64,000 bases of DNA from NCBI GenBank assembly GCA_000283635.1, contig HE613569.1:1947501-2011500 (forward strand). The letters run 5' to 3'. Of this stretch, positions 19,086 to 28,501 are shown one piece after another (the first letter of the stretch is position 1; the number at the start of each line of letters is the position of its first letter). Origin of the DNA: Streptococcus macedonicus ACA-DC 198 (GTDB taxonomy: Bacteria > Bacillota > Bacilli > Lactobacillales > Streptococcaceae). Under the pieces are notes generated by a model. That model had not been told where the DNA came from. It searched no databases and was given only the letters and a program-made list of their open reading frames with translations. The position numbers were made by a program, and so were the translations under genes.

Positions 19086-19164
19086 TCTTATTCTCCTTGT
19101 AACCCTTTTACTTACCGTTATCATACCACTTTTTCAACTGATTATCTTACATGTATGTAAGTTA

Positions 19165-19392
19165 TTAGAATGAGATTGAGCGCATAGCCGCAACAATTGC
19201 TGCCGCAACACCTGCTGAAATAACTGCAATAGCTCCACCTGAAACCATTGAAGTCATGCCTTGGTCCATCATAGCTGGATTACCATTTTTACGTCCTGAA
19301 AAATAGTCAAAGGCTCCTGTTAATACCCACCCAAGACCTACGATTGAAAGAATTGCTCCTAAAGCTGTAACTACACGAACTGCTGTATCCAT
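19165..19392 (-). CDS. VirB2/CagC/Maff2-like pilin-type protein
   Basis: The 75-residue protein has two hydrophobic segments (about 7-27 and 48-70) separated by a polar loop containing SGRKNGNPAMMDQGM and rich in G/A. Size, double-helix layout and the gene's position at the head of the T4SS block match the short VirB2-like pilin or CagC/Maff2 proteins of Gram-positive ICEs. ATG 19392 has AAAAGGAG upstream. It is immediately preceded by a strong terminator-like hairpin. Confidence 0.7.
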   Translation of the reverse strand: MDTAVRVVTALGAILSIVGLGWVLTGAFDYFSGRKNGNPAMMDQGMTSMVSGGAIAVISAGVAAAIVAAMRSISF

Positions 19393-19420
19393 AATAAATT
19401 TCTCCTTTTAAGTGTAATAA

Positions 19421-19463
19421 AAAAAGACTGTAAATTGTCTTATCAGTTATTTTTACAGTCTTT
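19421..19463 (-). terminator. Terminator-like hairpin upstream of the pilin-like gene
   Basis: A stem of AAAGACTGTAAA with its complement, loop of about 18 bases, is followed on the minus strand by a long T run. It separates the surface-protein gene from the T4SS block. A further short G+C inverted repeat (ACAGGC/GCCTG) follows the surface-protein stop near 19560. Confidence 0.7.
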
Positions 19464-19583
19464 ATCAATAGAGCCTTACCTGCTCCACGCAACAAGCGAC
19501 CTAGGCGATTTATTTTGACACTATTTAGAAAAAAGGTGACTTGCTGGTTAGAGCAGGCAAAGCCTGTTTTAATAAAGTATTAT

Positions 19584-22500
19584 TTAAATATCTATGATTT
19601 TGACAAATGGATTTCCTAAACCACGAGTATCCACACTTTGCGTACTTTGTTCATTCCAAAGTGAGACAATTGGATACCAACCGTTATTGGCTGAATTGTA
19701 TGGGTCGTAAACATAAGTATTTCCATTTGAATAGCCTTTAAGAACAATCTCATGGCTTGTTCCCCATCCCCACGGAGAGAATTTGTCCTGTTGAACGGCA
19801 GCTACCACATGATGCCCTTCTTTAAGAGCACTTGTTAAGGCATCTGAGGAATTAAGAACAGTCGGTGTCAAGCCCCATTGACGAGAGGCAACCAAGATAC
19901 CATTTCCTGTTGTTCCTTCTGTTCCTCGGTTAAATTCTACCGTATTGTTATAGAGATAGCTTGCCACTGTAGTTGGAAGCACTTCATTTCCTGTTAGAGA
20001 TGAGAAGACCATGGCAAGACTGGTTGGGACGCAGCCTGTAGATGCCAAAGTGTAGTAACCATAGCGATTACCACCCCAACGACCATCACGTTGATTGTAA
20101 TACGGTGTGTTGTAGTTGGTTTGTTTAACGGTGAAATCTGTTGATGTCAAGAAATACATCTGCCCATTATCAGATTGATAGGCATGAAGATGATATGTTC
20201 CTGTACCAGAATGATTAGCAACATTAATGAGACCACTAGCACTTGTTCCTGAAGTTGTCGCATCATACCACTTAATGTCATCTTGTCCATTCGTATCAGA
20301 CCAAACAGCGTATTTAACCGTTCCACTTGAATAAACACCTGAAACGTTAACGCTATAGACACCTGTTCCTTTATAAGTCGTTGACACACTAGCTGTTGTT
20401 TGTTTATTATTTAAGACATACTGACCAAGATTATAACCTATTGTTTCACCATCTTTAGTTTTCACATAGACGTGAATAGTGTAATCCGCTGAAAGATTGT
20501 GGTGATATTTTTCATCAACTGTAATCACAACTTTGCCATTTGACACCTTAGAACTTGTATACCAGTGAATATTTTTTTGATTAGGATCTGACCAAGCCGC
20601 AACTGACACACTAGCAACATCTTTCGAAGTTTCTGTCTCTGCAATTACTACTTGTAAAGTACCGTTAGCCTCATTATGATTCTGAACAGTTACCGTTGGC
20701 TTTGAAAGGCTTTGATTAAAGGTTAAATCAATCCCATCTGAGCCTGATAAAGCCACAAATGAATGTGTCACTTCACTTGTTCCATAGACATGGACATTAT
20801 AATGACCTGTCTCAAAGTTATGATTTTTAGCATAGAACGTGTAGGTATAACTTCCGTCTGACTGTTTAGTAGCTTTATACCATTTTAAATCATCTTGATT
20901 GTTCTTACTTGTCCATGTTGGCAATTGAATATCATGGATATAAACAGGGACATCAGTTACCGTTACTTTAGCTGAGGTATCACTCACTTTAGTAATACTT
21001 ACCTTAACTTCTGGTTTTGGGACATCGATACTTGTTGCACTAATGATTTGCATTTGTCCTTTAACAACAGCATAGGTATGAATCAAATAAGGTCCATAAT
21101 CACCTGTGTAGGTAGCGGTTGTCTTACCACTATGATCAACTTTATACCATTTAAGATCATCTTGGTTATTTTTCGTAGACCAGACCGCATGATAGACCGT
21201 TAAGTTTGTACTCACATCACTTGGCATAGTAATGTAAATCCCTTTTTCACCTAAAGAAGCTTGAACCTGTACATCTCCATATTGATAATCTGCTGTGAAT
21301 CGTGTCCCAAGTAACCCTGTTAAGTTATTTGTCACACGACTATTACCGTACACATGAACGTTGTAAGTCCCTGCTTCTAAGTTGTGAGTCGCTTCACTAA
21401 AGATAACATAATAAGAGCCATCAGCGGCTTTTGTTGCCTTATACCACTGAATATCATCTTGACCACCTTTTTCTGTCCACGTTGGTATTTGAATACTATC
21501 AATGTAAACTGGGACATCGGTTACCGTCACTTTATAAGTTGTAGCACTTTCTTTGGTGATGGTTGCCTTAGCAGTTGGTGTGGGAACATCAATTGATGTT
21601 GCACTCAAACAAACCATGTGACCGTTAACAACGCCGTAAGTATGGATAAGGTATGTGCCATAGTCACCAGTATATTTAGCAGTTAATTGTCCGTTTGAAG
21701 GAACTTTGTACCAAACAATATCATCTTGGTCGTTTTTAGCAGACCAGACCGCATGATAAACGGTCATTCCTTGGCTAACATCACTTGGCATTGTGATATT
21801 GATACCAGTTTGACCGAGACTTGCTGACACCGCAACATCTCCAAAGGCATAGTCGCCTTGGAAACTTGTTCCCAACAAACCTGTTAGAGAATTGGTAACT
21901 GCACTTGTTCCGTAAACATGAACATTGTATTTACCACTTTCAAGGTTATGTTCAGCAACGCTGATAGTTGCAGAGTAGGTTGTCGAACCATCCTTGGTAG
22001 TCTTATACCAAATAATATCATCTTGACCACTTTTTTCTGTCCACGTTGGCAAGGTTACACTGGTAATGTAAACTGGTACATCTGTGACAGTCACTTTATA
22101 AGTTGTAGCGCTAGCTTTTGTAATGGTTACCTTAGCACTTGGTTTTGGCACGTCAATTGTTGTTCCGTTCAGTCCAGTCATCTTTCCATTGAGATTTTGG
22201 TACGTGTGAACATTGTATTTACCGTATGAGCCCGTATATTTAGCGGTTGCTTTTCCGTTGCTATCTGCGGTGTACCAAACTAAGTCATCTTGACCATTAA
22301 CGTCAGACCAAACGGCAAACATGATTTTAGCGCCATTTGCAATGGCTTGATTGTATTGTAAGTTAAAGCCGCTGCTTGCTAGAGAAACGCTTGTGACTTC
22401 ATTAGTCGCATTTCCAGTTGCTCCACGCTCAACAGTCACATTGTCAGCTGATTCTTCAACAGTTACTTCTTGTTCATCAGTTTGGACAGAATCTTGTGTG

Positions 22501-22928
22501 TCAGCTGCTTTATCTTCTGTTTGCTCTGCTATTTCACTATTAGATACTTCTATTTCAGCAATCGTTTGTGAGCTTTCTTCGCTATCTGATGACACGTCTT
22601 TTGCTGTTTCAGAATCAGCGTTATCAGTTGTCATCTGTTCTTGAACATCAGCTTGGTTATCTTCAGAAACCGTTTCCTGTTCATCATTAACCGTGACAAT
22701 TTCTTCACTAACAACAGGCTCTGTTTCAGTAGCAGCCTCGTTATTTTCTGCTTCCGTAGCAACTGAATCAGTTACTAATTCAGTTGTCGTATTGGTTTCA
22801 ATAGTTGTTTCATCTGCGCTAACACTTGCTGTTCCTAAGGTAGCAATTAAAGCTCCCGACAGAAACAAGGTTCCAATGACACCATAGGCTTTCGATTTTT
22901 TGATTGTTCCATGCCCTTTTTGTTTCAT
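19584..22928 (-). CDS. Secreted protein with eight Bsp-like repeats and C39-like peptidase domain
   Basis: The 1,114-residue protein starts at ATG 22928 (AAGGAG five bases upstream). A signal peptide with a GHG-x-IKKSK motif is cut near SVSADE, followed by an acidic S/T/E-rich region (about 40-165). Eight GBS Bsp-like repeats follow, recognisable by WSDxNGQDDxxWY-type signatures; the first six alternate between AVWS and PTWT forms. The C-terminus (about 945-1114) is a papain-like C39 domain with Cys in STGCVPTSLAM, His in SHEIVLKGY and Asp in VYDPY. There is no LPXTG motif. It is probably a wall-associated hydrolase or adhesin helping cell contact or wall opening during mating. Confidence 0.85.
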   Translation of the reverse strand: MKQKGHGTIKKSKAYGVIGTLFLSGALIATLGTASVSADETTIETNTTTELVTDSVATEAENNEAATETEPVVSEEIVTVNDEQETVSEDNQADVQEQMTTDNADSETAKDVSSDSEESSQTIAEIEVSNSEIAEQTEDKAADTQDSVQTDEQEVTVEESADNVTVERGATGNATNEVTSVSLASSGFNLQYNQAIANGAKIMFAVWSDVNGQDDLVWYTADSNGKATAKYTGSYGKYNVHTYQNLNGKMTGLNGTTIDVPKPSAKVTITKASATTYKVTVTDVPVYITSVTLPTWTEKSGQDDIIWYKTTKDGSTTYSATISVAEHNLESGKYNVHVYGTSAVTNSLTGLLGTSFQGDYAFGDVAVSASLGQTGINITMPSDVSQGMTVYHAVWSAKNDQDDIVWYKVPSNGQLTAKYTGDYGTYLIHTYGVVNGHMVCLSATSIDVPTPTAKATITKESATTYKVTVTDVPVYIDSIQIPTWTEKGGQDDIQWYKATKAADGSYYVIFSEATHNLEAGTYNVHVYGNSRVTNNLTGLLGTRFTADYQYGDVQVQASLGEKGIYITMPSDVSTNLTVYHAVWSTKNNQDDLKWYKVDHSGKTTATYTGDYGPYLIHTYAVVKGQMQIISATSIDVPKPEVKVSITKVSDTSAKVTVTDVPVYIHDIQLPTWTSKNNQDDLKWYKATKQSDGSYTYTFYAKNHNFETGHYNVHVYGTSEVTHSFVALSGSDGIDLTFNQSLSKPTVTVQNHNEANGTLQVVIAETETSKDVASVSVAAWSDPNQKNIHWYTSSKVSNGKVVITVDEKYHHNLSADYTIHVYVKTKDGETIGYNLGQYVLNNKQTTASVSTTYKGTGVYSVNVSGVYSSGTVKYAVWSDTNGQDDIKWYDATTSGTSASGLINVANHSGTGTYHLHAYQSDNGQMYFLTSTDFTVKQTNYNTPYYNQRDGRWGGNRYGYYTLASTGCVPTSLAMVFSSLTGNEVLPTTVASYLYNNTVEFNRGTEGTTGNGILVASRQWGLTPTVLNSSDALTSALKEGHHVVAAVQQDKFSPWGWGTSHEIVLKGYSNGNTYVYDPYNSANNGWYPIVSLWNEQSTQSVDTRGLGNPFVKIIDI

Positions 22929-23019
22929 AAACACTCCTTCATTCGATGATTAGTTTTGATTATTATAACAAAATTTTAAGCTATTTTTAAGGTAAACGCT
23001 TCATTTTCCTTAAAAATCA

Positions 23020-23057
23020 AAGACCGCACAAGGTCTTGTTCTATTGTGCAGTCTTTA
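23020..23057 (-). terminator. Terminator after the antigen I/II-like gene
   Basis: The inverted repeat AAAGACxGCACAA with its complement (13-bp stem, one mismatch) is followed by T-rich sequence on the minus strand, 12 bases after the stop codon of the adhesin gene. Confidence 0.8.
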
Positions 23058-23068
23058 AAAAGTAATCA

Positions 23069-26000
23069 TCAGTCTTCTTTGCGTTTACGAACGCCAAGGA
23101 TACCAAAGACAAACATTAGTACACCAATAAGTGATGCCATAATATTGAGTGGTGTTGTTTCGTCACCTGTCAATGGCAGAACACTAGATTGAACAACTGG
23201 AACATCTTCAACTGGTGTTTCAGGTGTCTCTGGAACTTCTGGTTCTGGTGTGTCAGTCACAACTTCTGTTTGGTAATCAACACCATTGATTGTATTGATA
23301 AGAATGTTATGAACGTCACCTGATGCAATACGTTCAGCTTCAAGCCAAGTGTTAACATCGAAAGTACCAACAATACCAAGCGATTGTAAGAAATCACTAT
23401 CAACAACTAATTTCCAAACTCCTGCTTCTTCATCCCAAGTCACTTTGACGATAGAGTTAACAAACTCTTCATTTGTATCTTGGTTAAACGTGAAGTAGAA
23501 AGCGTACTCTGTTCCTTCTGGAATAACGTCACCTGCTTTAATAACTGTTCCTGAAATAGAACCATCTGCGTTAACAGTGTAATCAGTCATCACATCATAA
23601 GCAAGTGTCAAATCTTCACTAGCAACGTATTTTGTACCAATAATTTCACTGTGATAGTTACCAGTATAACGGTCATGAACAGTATCCATAATATCTGTTA
23701 GATCATATTGCCACAATGTGTCATGACGTTCAGGAATTTCGATACCATCAAGAAGATAATTGATAACTTCACCAAGACCAACCGTTTGATTATCAAGGAC
23801 GGTATTTGTACCATCTGTACTAATCGCATGTTTTTCTGGTGAGACATCTGGAACTTGAACCGTTACAAGATTTGATTGATAAGCATTTCCGAAGTCAATT
23901 TGATAGAAATCATTAGGAACAACAGTGCCTGCATCTGCTGTGAGATAGGCAGGAAGGTCAATGGTAACGTTCTTACCTGCCTTAACATAGTTTGTATAGA
24001 AACTTGCAGGGTCTTTAGCTACCCAAAGATAGAATTCACCAACTGGTGATAAACCTGATTGATCCAAAATAGCTTGAACTTCATCTGAAATAGTTTCATC
24101 TGATAGAACATGATACATTGTAAAGAGGTCATTCAACTTATTAACAGCAGTTGTTTCTTCGCTATCGTTATCACCTGTATGGTTAGTTGATACGCCGCCT
24201 GCTTCTGTAACATCTGCAATGTCAGTAGAAAGCGTTGTTGTTTCGCCATTATCATCAGTCAAACGGATAACAATACCGTCTTCATTAACAGTAAACAAGC
24301 CATCTTCAACGTCATCTAAGATAGCAAACCCTTTAGAAATAGCATCTGTTGAAGCTGTTACATCTGTATAAGGTGTGTAATCAGTATTGAGGTGGAAAAC
24401 AACGTTTTTATCGAAAGTTGTTGACCCATCAATGTCGTTACCATGAGTATCTGTGATTTCCTTCGTTGGTTGAGGCGCTTCTGGCGTTGGTGTTTTTACT
24501 GTATTTGAATAAACTTGATAAAGGTTATCATTAACAAGCACTTTATAAGTGTTATCGTAATAAGTAGCATCATAGGCAGGCGCCCAATCAACCGTTGGCA
24601 CAACTAATTTTTCACCTGTATAAGTTGTTTTATAAGTGAACGTTTCTGTTGCAGCATCGTAGCTGACTTCCCAACCATTCGCAACTGCCGCAGCAATATT
24701 GTCATCAACGTTGTAGTATTCCCCTGCTTCGAGTGGATCGATAATCGTAATGGTATCACCAACGTTAAGGTTAGCATAGAGATTTGAAATATCAAGTGTA
24801 TCTGTTAAGACATCACCTTTAACAGCAGTCTTACCATCCATATCAACACCATCACTATTGGCGCGATCTTTTTCAACCATTGGGCTGTAGTTAAGCTTGT
24901 AGTCATGGTAACTTGCTTTAATAGTTTGATTTGTTGTGTCTGACAAACTTGTCAATGCCAAACTTGGTTTTTTTGGATTGACAGCCGTTACCAAATTCGC
25001 TTTGACCTCAGGTGGATTTACAGGATCTGGAGCTTTATTGGTATTCGTAAAGCTAATAACGGCTTGACCATGTGTGTTGTAGATCCAGTTATCATCAATA
25101 TTCAAGAAACCAACATTAGCCAAGGTATCACCGACAGAAACACCGTGTTCATAAGTTAAAGTTGTTGAGCGATTAATGGTATCTGTAAAGGAATCATTAC
25201 CAGTATGATAAGTACTGTAAATTTCAGTACCGCCAAGCGTATAAACATGGAAGTTTAGATTTTGATTAACCGCATAGTTTGGTCGATAAGCTGTATAAGA
25301 GTAAGTATAGAGCTCAACGCTATCCAAATAGACGGTAATATTACCATTACCTTGAGATTCTACATGGTAATTAAGTTTTCCTGTTAGCGTACCTGTACCA
25401 AGTGTGCCATAAGTATCATTCAAGCCATCGTTCATATCATGAGTGAAAGTAAAGGTACCATCAGCGTTGATTGTACCATTCATGAACGAATTACCATACG
25501 TCAAATTATCAACATCTTGTGTCTTAACACCTGCAGAGACAGAAACGTTTGTCCCATTGTTAAATGCAGCTAAATCAGCTGCATATTGTGCCAAAAGCGC
25601 ATCAACAGCAGCTTTTTCGCTATTGGCTTGGGCAATAGTGGCATCATTTTGCGCTTGCAAGGCTTCAACATCAGCTACAGAGTTGACAACTTGACTTGAT
25701 GTTGTTACCGTAACACCTTTATTCTTCAATTCGTTAGCTGCTGCTTCAACCGCTGCATTCAGCTCTTCTGCTTTTGAAACAGTGGCATCATAGTTAGCTT
25801 TAGCTTCTACATATTCAGCAACTGCTTCTTTGTTATCAGCTAAGGTTTGTTCAGCTTTTGTTTTAGCTTCGTTATTGGCACTAGCTGTACCGTCAGTAGC
25901 TGTTGATGAATCATTTGTCACTGTTACAGTTGTTTCTGAACCGTAAGTATCTTTAGCATTATTAACATAATCGTTATTGGCATCAATAGCAGCTTGCGCA

Positions 26001-26464
26001 TCTGCATACGCTGTATTATTAGCGTTTTGTGTTGCTGTTGCTTGTTCTAGTGAGTCGACTTGTTTTTCTTGGTCGTTAGCAATTTCTGATTTTGTATCAT
26101 TTAATCCATCAGTTGTTGTATCTGTTCCATAGTCTTTAGCAGCTTCTTTTGTCACGTCAACACCAACGTTGCTAGCTTCTGTCGCAGCAGCTTCCACATT
26201 ACTGTTATCAATATCTACTGCTAGTGTCCCTTCAGAAGTATTAGCATTTTCTGCATAAACATTGTTATCATTGATGCTTTCGGGTTGACTCGTCACAACT
26301 TCTGTCGTGTTATCTGTAGCCGCTGTTGTTTCATCGGCAGAAATACCTGTTGCACCTGCAAAGGTAATGACAGCAGCTCCTAGGGCAATACCTGAAGCTA
26401 ACCCTTTTGCCCATTTTTTCTTCCGAAAATAACCATGTCCTTGTAATTGTTCTTTCTGATTCAT
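23069..26464 (-). CDS. LPXTG-anchored antigen I/II-like (SspB-related) adhesin
   Basis: The 1,131-residue surface adhesin starts with a signal peptide of the GHGYFRKKK type cut near GISADE. An Ala/Asn-rich helical stalk follows (about 150-300, including two short repeats of the KAEQTLADNKEAVAEY kind). A GbpC/Spa-like lectin region lies at about 300-480, then tandem beta domains typical of antigen I/II C-terminal isopeptide-forming modules. The proline-rich wall segment ends in sortase motif LPLTG, a membrane helix and the RKRKED tail. ATG 26464 has GGAG eight bases upstream. In ICEs such adhesins (compare PrgB, AspA) promote cell-cell contact; that role here is inferred. Confidence 0.87.
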   Translation of the reverse strand: MNQKEQLQGHGYFRKKKWAKGLASGIALGAAVITFAGATGISADETTAATDNTTEVVTSQPESINDNNVYAENANTSEGTLAVDIDNSNVEAAATEASNVGVDVTKEAAKDYGTDTTTDGLNDTKSEIANDQEKQVDSLEQATATQNANNTAYADAQAAIDANNDYVNNAKDTYGSETTVTVTNDSSTATDGTASANNEAKTKAEQTLADNKEAVAEYVEAKANYDATVSKAEELNAAVEAAANELKNKGVTVTTSSQVVNSVADVEALQAQNDATIAQANSEKAAVDALLAQYAADLAAFNNGTNVSVSAGVKTQDVDNLTYGNSFMNGTINADGTFTFTHDMNDGLNDTYGTLGTGTLTGKLNYHVESQGNGNITVYLDSVELYTYSYTAYRPNYAVNQNLNFHVYTLGGTEIYSTYHTGNDSFTDTINRSTTLTYEHGVSVGDTLANVGFLNIDDNWIYNTHGQAVISFTNTNKAPDPVNPPEVKANLVTAVNPKKPSLALTSLSDTTNQTIKASYHDYKLNYSPMVEKDRANSDGVDMDGKTAVKGDVLTDTLDISNLYANLNVGDTITIIDPLEAGEYYNVDDNIAAAVANGWEVSYDAATETFTYKTTYTGEKLVVPTVDWAPAYDATYYDNTYKVLVNDNLYQVYSNTVKTPTPEAPQPTKEITDTHGNDIDGSTTFDKNVVFHLNTDYTPYTDVTASTDAISKGFAILDDVEDGLFTVNEDGIVIRLTDDNGETTTLSTDIADVTEAGGVSTNHTGDNDSEETTAVNKLNDLFTMYHVLSDETISDEVQAILDQSGLSPVGEFYLWVAKDPASFYTNYVKAGKNVTIDLPAYLTADAGTVVPNDFYQIDFGNAYQSNLVTVQVPDVSPEKHAISTDGTNTVLDNQTVGLGEVINYLLDGIEIPERHDTLWQYDLTDIMDTVHDRYTGNYHSEIIGTKYVASEDLTLAYDVMTDYTVNADGSISGTVIKAGDVIPEGTEYAFYFTFNQDTNEEFVNSIVKVTWDEEAGVWKLVVDSDFLQSLGIVGTFDVNTWLEAERIASGDVHNILINTINGVDYQTEVVTDTPEPEVPETPETPVEDVPVVQSSVLPLTGDETTPLNIMASLIGVLMFVFGILGVRKRKED

Positions 26465-26487
26465 TTGTTATTCTCCTATCCTATTTT

Positions 26488-27297
26488 TTAATTAAAGTAT
26501 TGGCGTTTCTTAAAGAATAAACCACCAATAGCGGCTAAGGCACTTCCTAAGATACTTAAAAGTGTTGTATTTTCATCACCTGTCATCGGTAATGTGGTGC
26601 TTTCACCAGTTGCGGTTGTGACTGAGATAGTCCCATCACTGTTTGTCGTTGCTCCGATTGATTCAGGACTGGTAATCGTGCCATCAGCCAATACGACTGA
26701 GCCATTTTGGGTGCTCACAATCGTAGCGCCTGTGTTGGTGTAGACTGGTGAGTCTGTCGTTACGTCTTGCACGATTTGGCCTGTAACCGTTGAGGTTGTA
26801 CCAACTTGAGATGCACCAGCATTAGCTGCTGTTTCAGCTGAGATATTTGGATTGTTGGTAGGTACAGATGTGTCTGGAGTGACTGTTGCTGTCCCACCAT
26901 CCGTTGTTGGAACGGTATGATTTGTTGCCACACCGCCTGCATCATCCACATTAGGAACCTCTTCACTCGGATCTGTATTACTTTCCGTTTGGGTATCGCT
27001 ATCACCTGTGTGATCTGTTGTCACACCATTATCATCGGTTACCTCTGTAACGTCTGAAGAAGGATTCGTTGGATCAACAGGGACGGTTGGTTCCGTTGTA
27101 GAACCTGTGTCTGTTGACGGGGTGGTTGACCCCTCATCAGGGATAACAACCTCTGATGAGGGAGCTGTTGATGGTGTCACTTGCTCTGTTGAGGGAGAAG
27201 TGGTGCCATCTGAAATCAATTCATCCGCATAAACTCCTGTTGAAGCCGTTGCTAAAATAGCTGTTGAAAATAAAGCGACTGCTTTAATCTTTTTCAT
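26488..27297 (-). CDS. Small LPXTG surface protein, Ser/Thr/Pro-rich
   Basis: The 269-residue protein has a signal peptide (cut near VYADE), a low-complexity region rich in T, S, P and acidic residues, and sortase motif LPMTG followed by a hydrophobic helix and KKRQYFN. Two segments of the form GVxTxHT (near 88 and 125) echo the GGVSTNHTGDND segment of the downstream antigen I/II-like protein. It has no catalytic domain and probably acts as a wall-attached stalk or adhesin. AAAGGAGG sits upstream of ATG 27297 and the gene is 23 bases from the next. Confidence 0.85.
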   Translation of the reverse strand: MKKIKAVALFSTAILATASTGVYADELISDGTTSPSTEQVTPSTAPSSEVVIPDEGSTTPSTDTGSTTEPTVPVDPTNPSSDVTEVTDDNGVTTDHTGDSDTQTESNTDPSEEVPNVDDAGGVATNHTVPTTDGGTATVTPDTSVPTNNPNISAETAANAGASQVGTTSTVTGQIVQDVTTDSPVYTNTGATIVSTQNGSVVLADGTITSPESIGATTNSDGTISVTTATGESTTLPMTGDENTTLLSILGSALAAIGGLFFKKRQYFN

Positions 27298-27309
27298 TGG
27301 TTTCCTCCT

Positions 27310-27636
27310 TTATTCATTTCGTTGGCGATGATAGCCAACTCCTGTTAACACAAGAAGATTATCTCCGTTTCGATTAATTCTCTCAGCAATGATAAAGTGT
27401 TTTCGCTTGACGGTTAGAATTGCTGAGTAGATCTCGTGAAAACGGAGAATCTCTTCACTAACAACTTGCCAATTGCCATTAACCATTCGTTTTTCTTGCA
27501 CTACTGCAAACTTTGGTCTGACAATGGCTTGCCTTCCGTCAACAAGGTAAAGAATAGCTTCACCTTGTTGTCCAAGAAGACGTAAGTCTGATAGAGTCAT
27601 TTCTGGTCTATCAAATACTTTTTGTAAGTTTGGCAT
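27310..27636 (-). CDS. Hypothetical ICE protein, 108 residues
   Basis: Start MPNLQKVFDRPEMTLSDLRLL at 27636 is chosen for GAAAGGAG six bases upstream; an upstream ATG at 27708 has no SD. It is a soluble, beta-rich, basic protein with no motif I can name (GQQGEAILYLVDGRQAIVRP in the middle). It heads the surface-protein cluster with 12 bases before the next gene, so it may regulate or be co-expressed with the adhesins. The function is unknown. Confidence 0.6.
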   Translation of the reverse strand: MPNLQKVFDRPEMTLSDLRLLGQQGEAILYLVDGRQAIVRPKFAVVQEKRMVNGNWQVVSEEILRFHEIYSAILTVKRKHFIIAERINRNGDNLLVLTGVGYHRQRNE

Positions 27637-27876
27637 AGCAAACTCCTTTCTGCTGCTTATGTAGAAATAAATTCTATCCGCAAATTTAAACGCATGAGTA
27701 ATACTCACAACTCCTAAACAGGAGTTAAGCCAGGACGTGCCTTCCCTTTTAAAAGGCTGTTACACCGTCTTCCTTATTCATTGTTATTCCATAGGCTTGC
27801 TGATCAGATCGGTGTTGGTGTTTAATTATCAAAGGTCACAAGTAGTTTTGTGACTTGCCCAGGTCAATGATTGCTG
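27637..27876 (-). other. 240-base gene-free segment with inverted repeats
   Basis: Upstream of the surface-protein cluster. It contains a perfect 7-base-stem palindrome AACTCCTaaacAGGAGTT (27709-27726) and a second perfect one, GTCACAA...TTGTGAC (27834-27853), both fitting operator or attenuator structures. No convincing -35/-10 pair was found. Confidence 0.4.
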
Positions 27877-28041
27877 TTAAGCAACATTGTGTGTTTTGTG
27901 AGTGTTGTGGTTTGGATATGATATTGTTGTCATTTCATCATCAGCCAATAATGGAGCATTGTGAGCTTCAACAGTAACTAAGGTAATCCCTATGATAGCT
28001 ACAAAACTTATGACTACGAATACGACACTAAACATTTTCAT
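27877..28041 (-). CDS. 54-residue secreted or membrane-anchored small protein
   Basis: The ORF begins MKMFSVVFVVISFVAIIGIT, a signal-peptide-like hydrophobic stretch, followed by a polar His/Asn-rich tail (SYPNHNTHKTHNVA). Its start ATG overlaps the last codons of the repA 3' reading frame, with GAAGGTG as a possible SD, suggesting translational coupling. There is no lipobox. It could be a small membrane regulator or signalling peptide of the element; nothing in it is diagnostic. Confidence 0.5.
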   Translation of the reverse strand: MKMFSVVFVVISFVAIIGITLVTVEAHNAPLLADDEMTTISYPNHNTHKTHNVA

Positions 28042-28501
28042 CACCTTCTTTTTTCATGCTATAGTAATTTTCAGCATTTAAATGTGCTATACTTTTTTGC
28101 TCATACAGTCGCTCTTGTTTTAAGTTTTCTAGTGATTTCAGCAAATACGCTAATGGAGAAGTGCTATCTTTCGGAATACGTTCAATCATGTTTAATACTT
28201 CAGCACTTGTTACATAGCCACTTGCTAAATATTGTCCGATTTTCATTTTCTGGTTATGAGTCATTGTTAAAACATTAGGAAACCCAAACAGTTGCTCATT
28301 GTATTTATCAGCAATTATTTGCAAGAGAGAATAATACTTTGGTTCAACGAATGGAGTTGATTGATTTTGTGATAATGACTGATTAGTTTCAGTTGACTGT
28401 GAAAATTCATTAGAATTTTTCTCAGTCTTTCTAGAACTAATATGATCACTATAATTAGTCTCGTTATATTCAGTCTCATTAGGGGCTGAATTTGACACCA
28501 C
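28028..28501 (-). CDS. Replication initiator RepA, C-terminal part (shifted frame)
   Basis: The 157-residue frame starts only at a GTG and begins VSNSAPNETEYNETNYSDH. Its end (SPLAYLLKSLENLKQERLYEQ, AHLNAENYY) is typical of the C-terminus of RepA_N-family initiators. It lies in the -1 frame relative to the N-terminal part and overlaps it, so the two were almost certainly one protein of about 300 residues. Translation of this part alone from GTG has no SD. Joining needs one extra G in the six-G run at 28520-28525 or a -1 frameshift there. Confidence 0.6.
   Translation of the reverse strand: MVSNSAPNETEYNETNYSDHISSRKTEKNSNEFSQSTETNQSLSQNQSTPFVEPKYYSLLQIIADKYNEQLFGFPNVLTMTHNQKMKIGQYLASGYVTSAEVLNMIERIPKDSTSPLAYLLKSLENLKQERLYEQKSIAHLNAENYYSMKKEGDENV

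Noticed and set aside
22351..22887. Plus-strand ORFs rich in Ser/Val inside the Bsp-repeat gene
   Set aside because: They are antisense shadows of the S/T/E-rich region of the surface protein, without SD or family features.
25443..26340. CRISPR-like array in the A/T-rich repeats of the adhesin gene
   Set aside because: Similar words are codon-level repeats of the Ala/Asn-rich stalk, not identical repeats with unique spacers; no cas genes seen.
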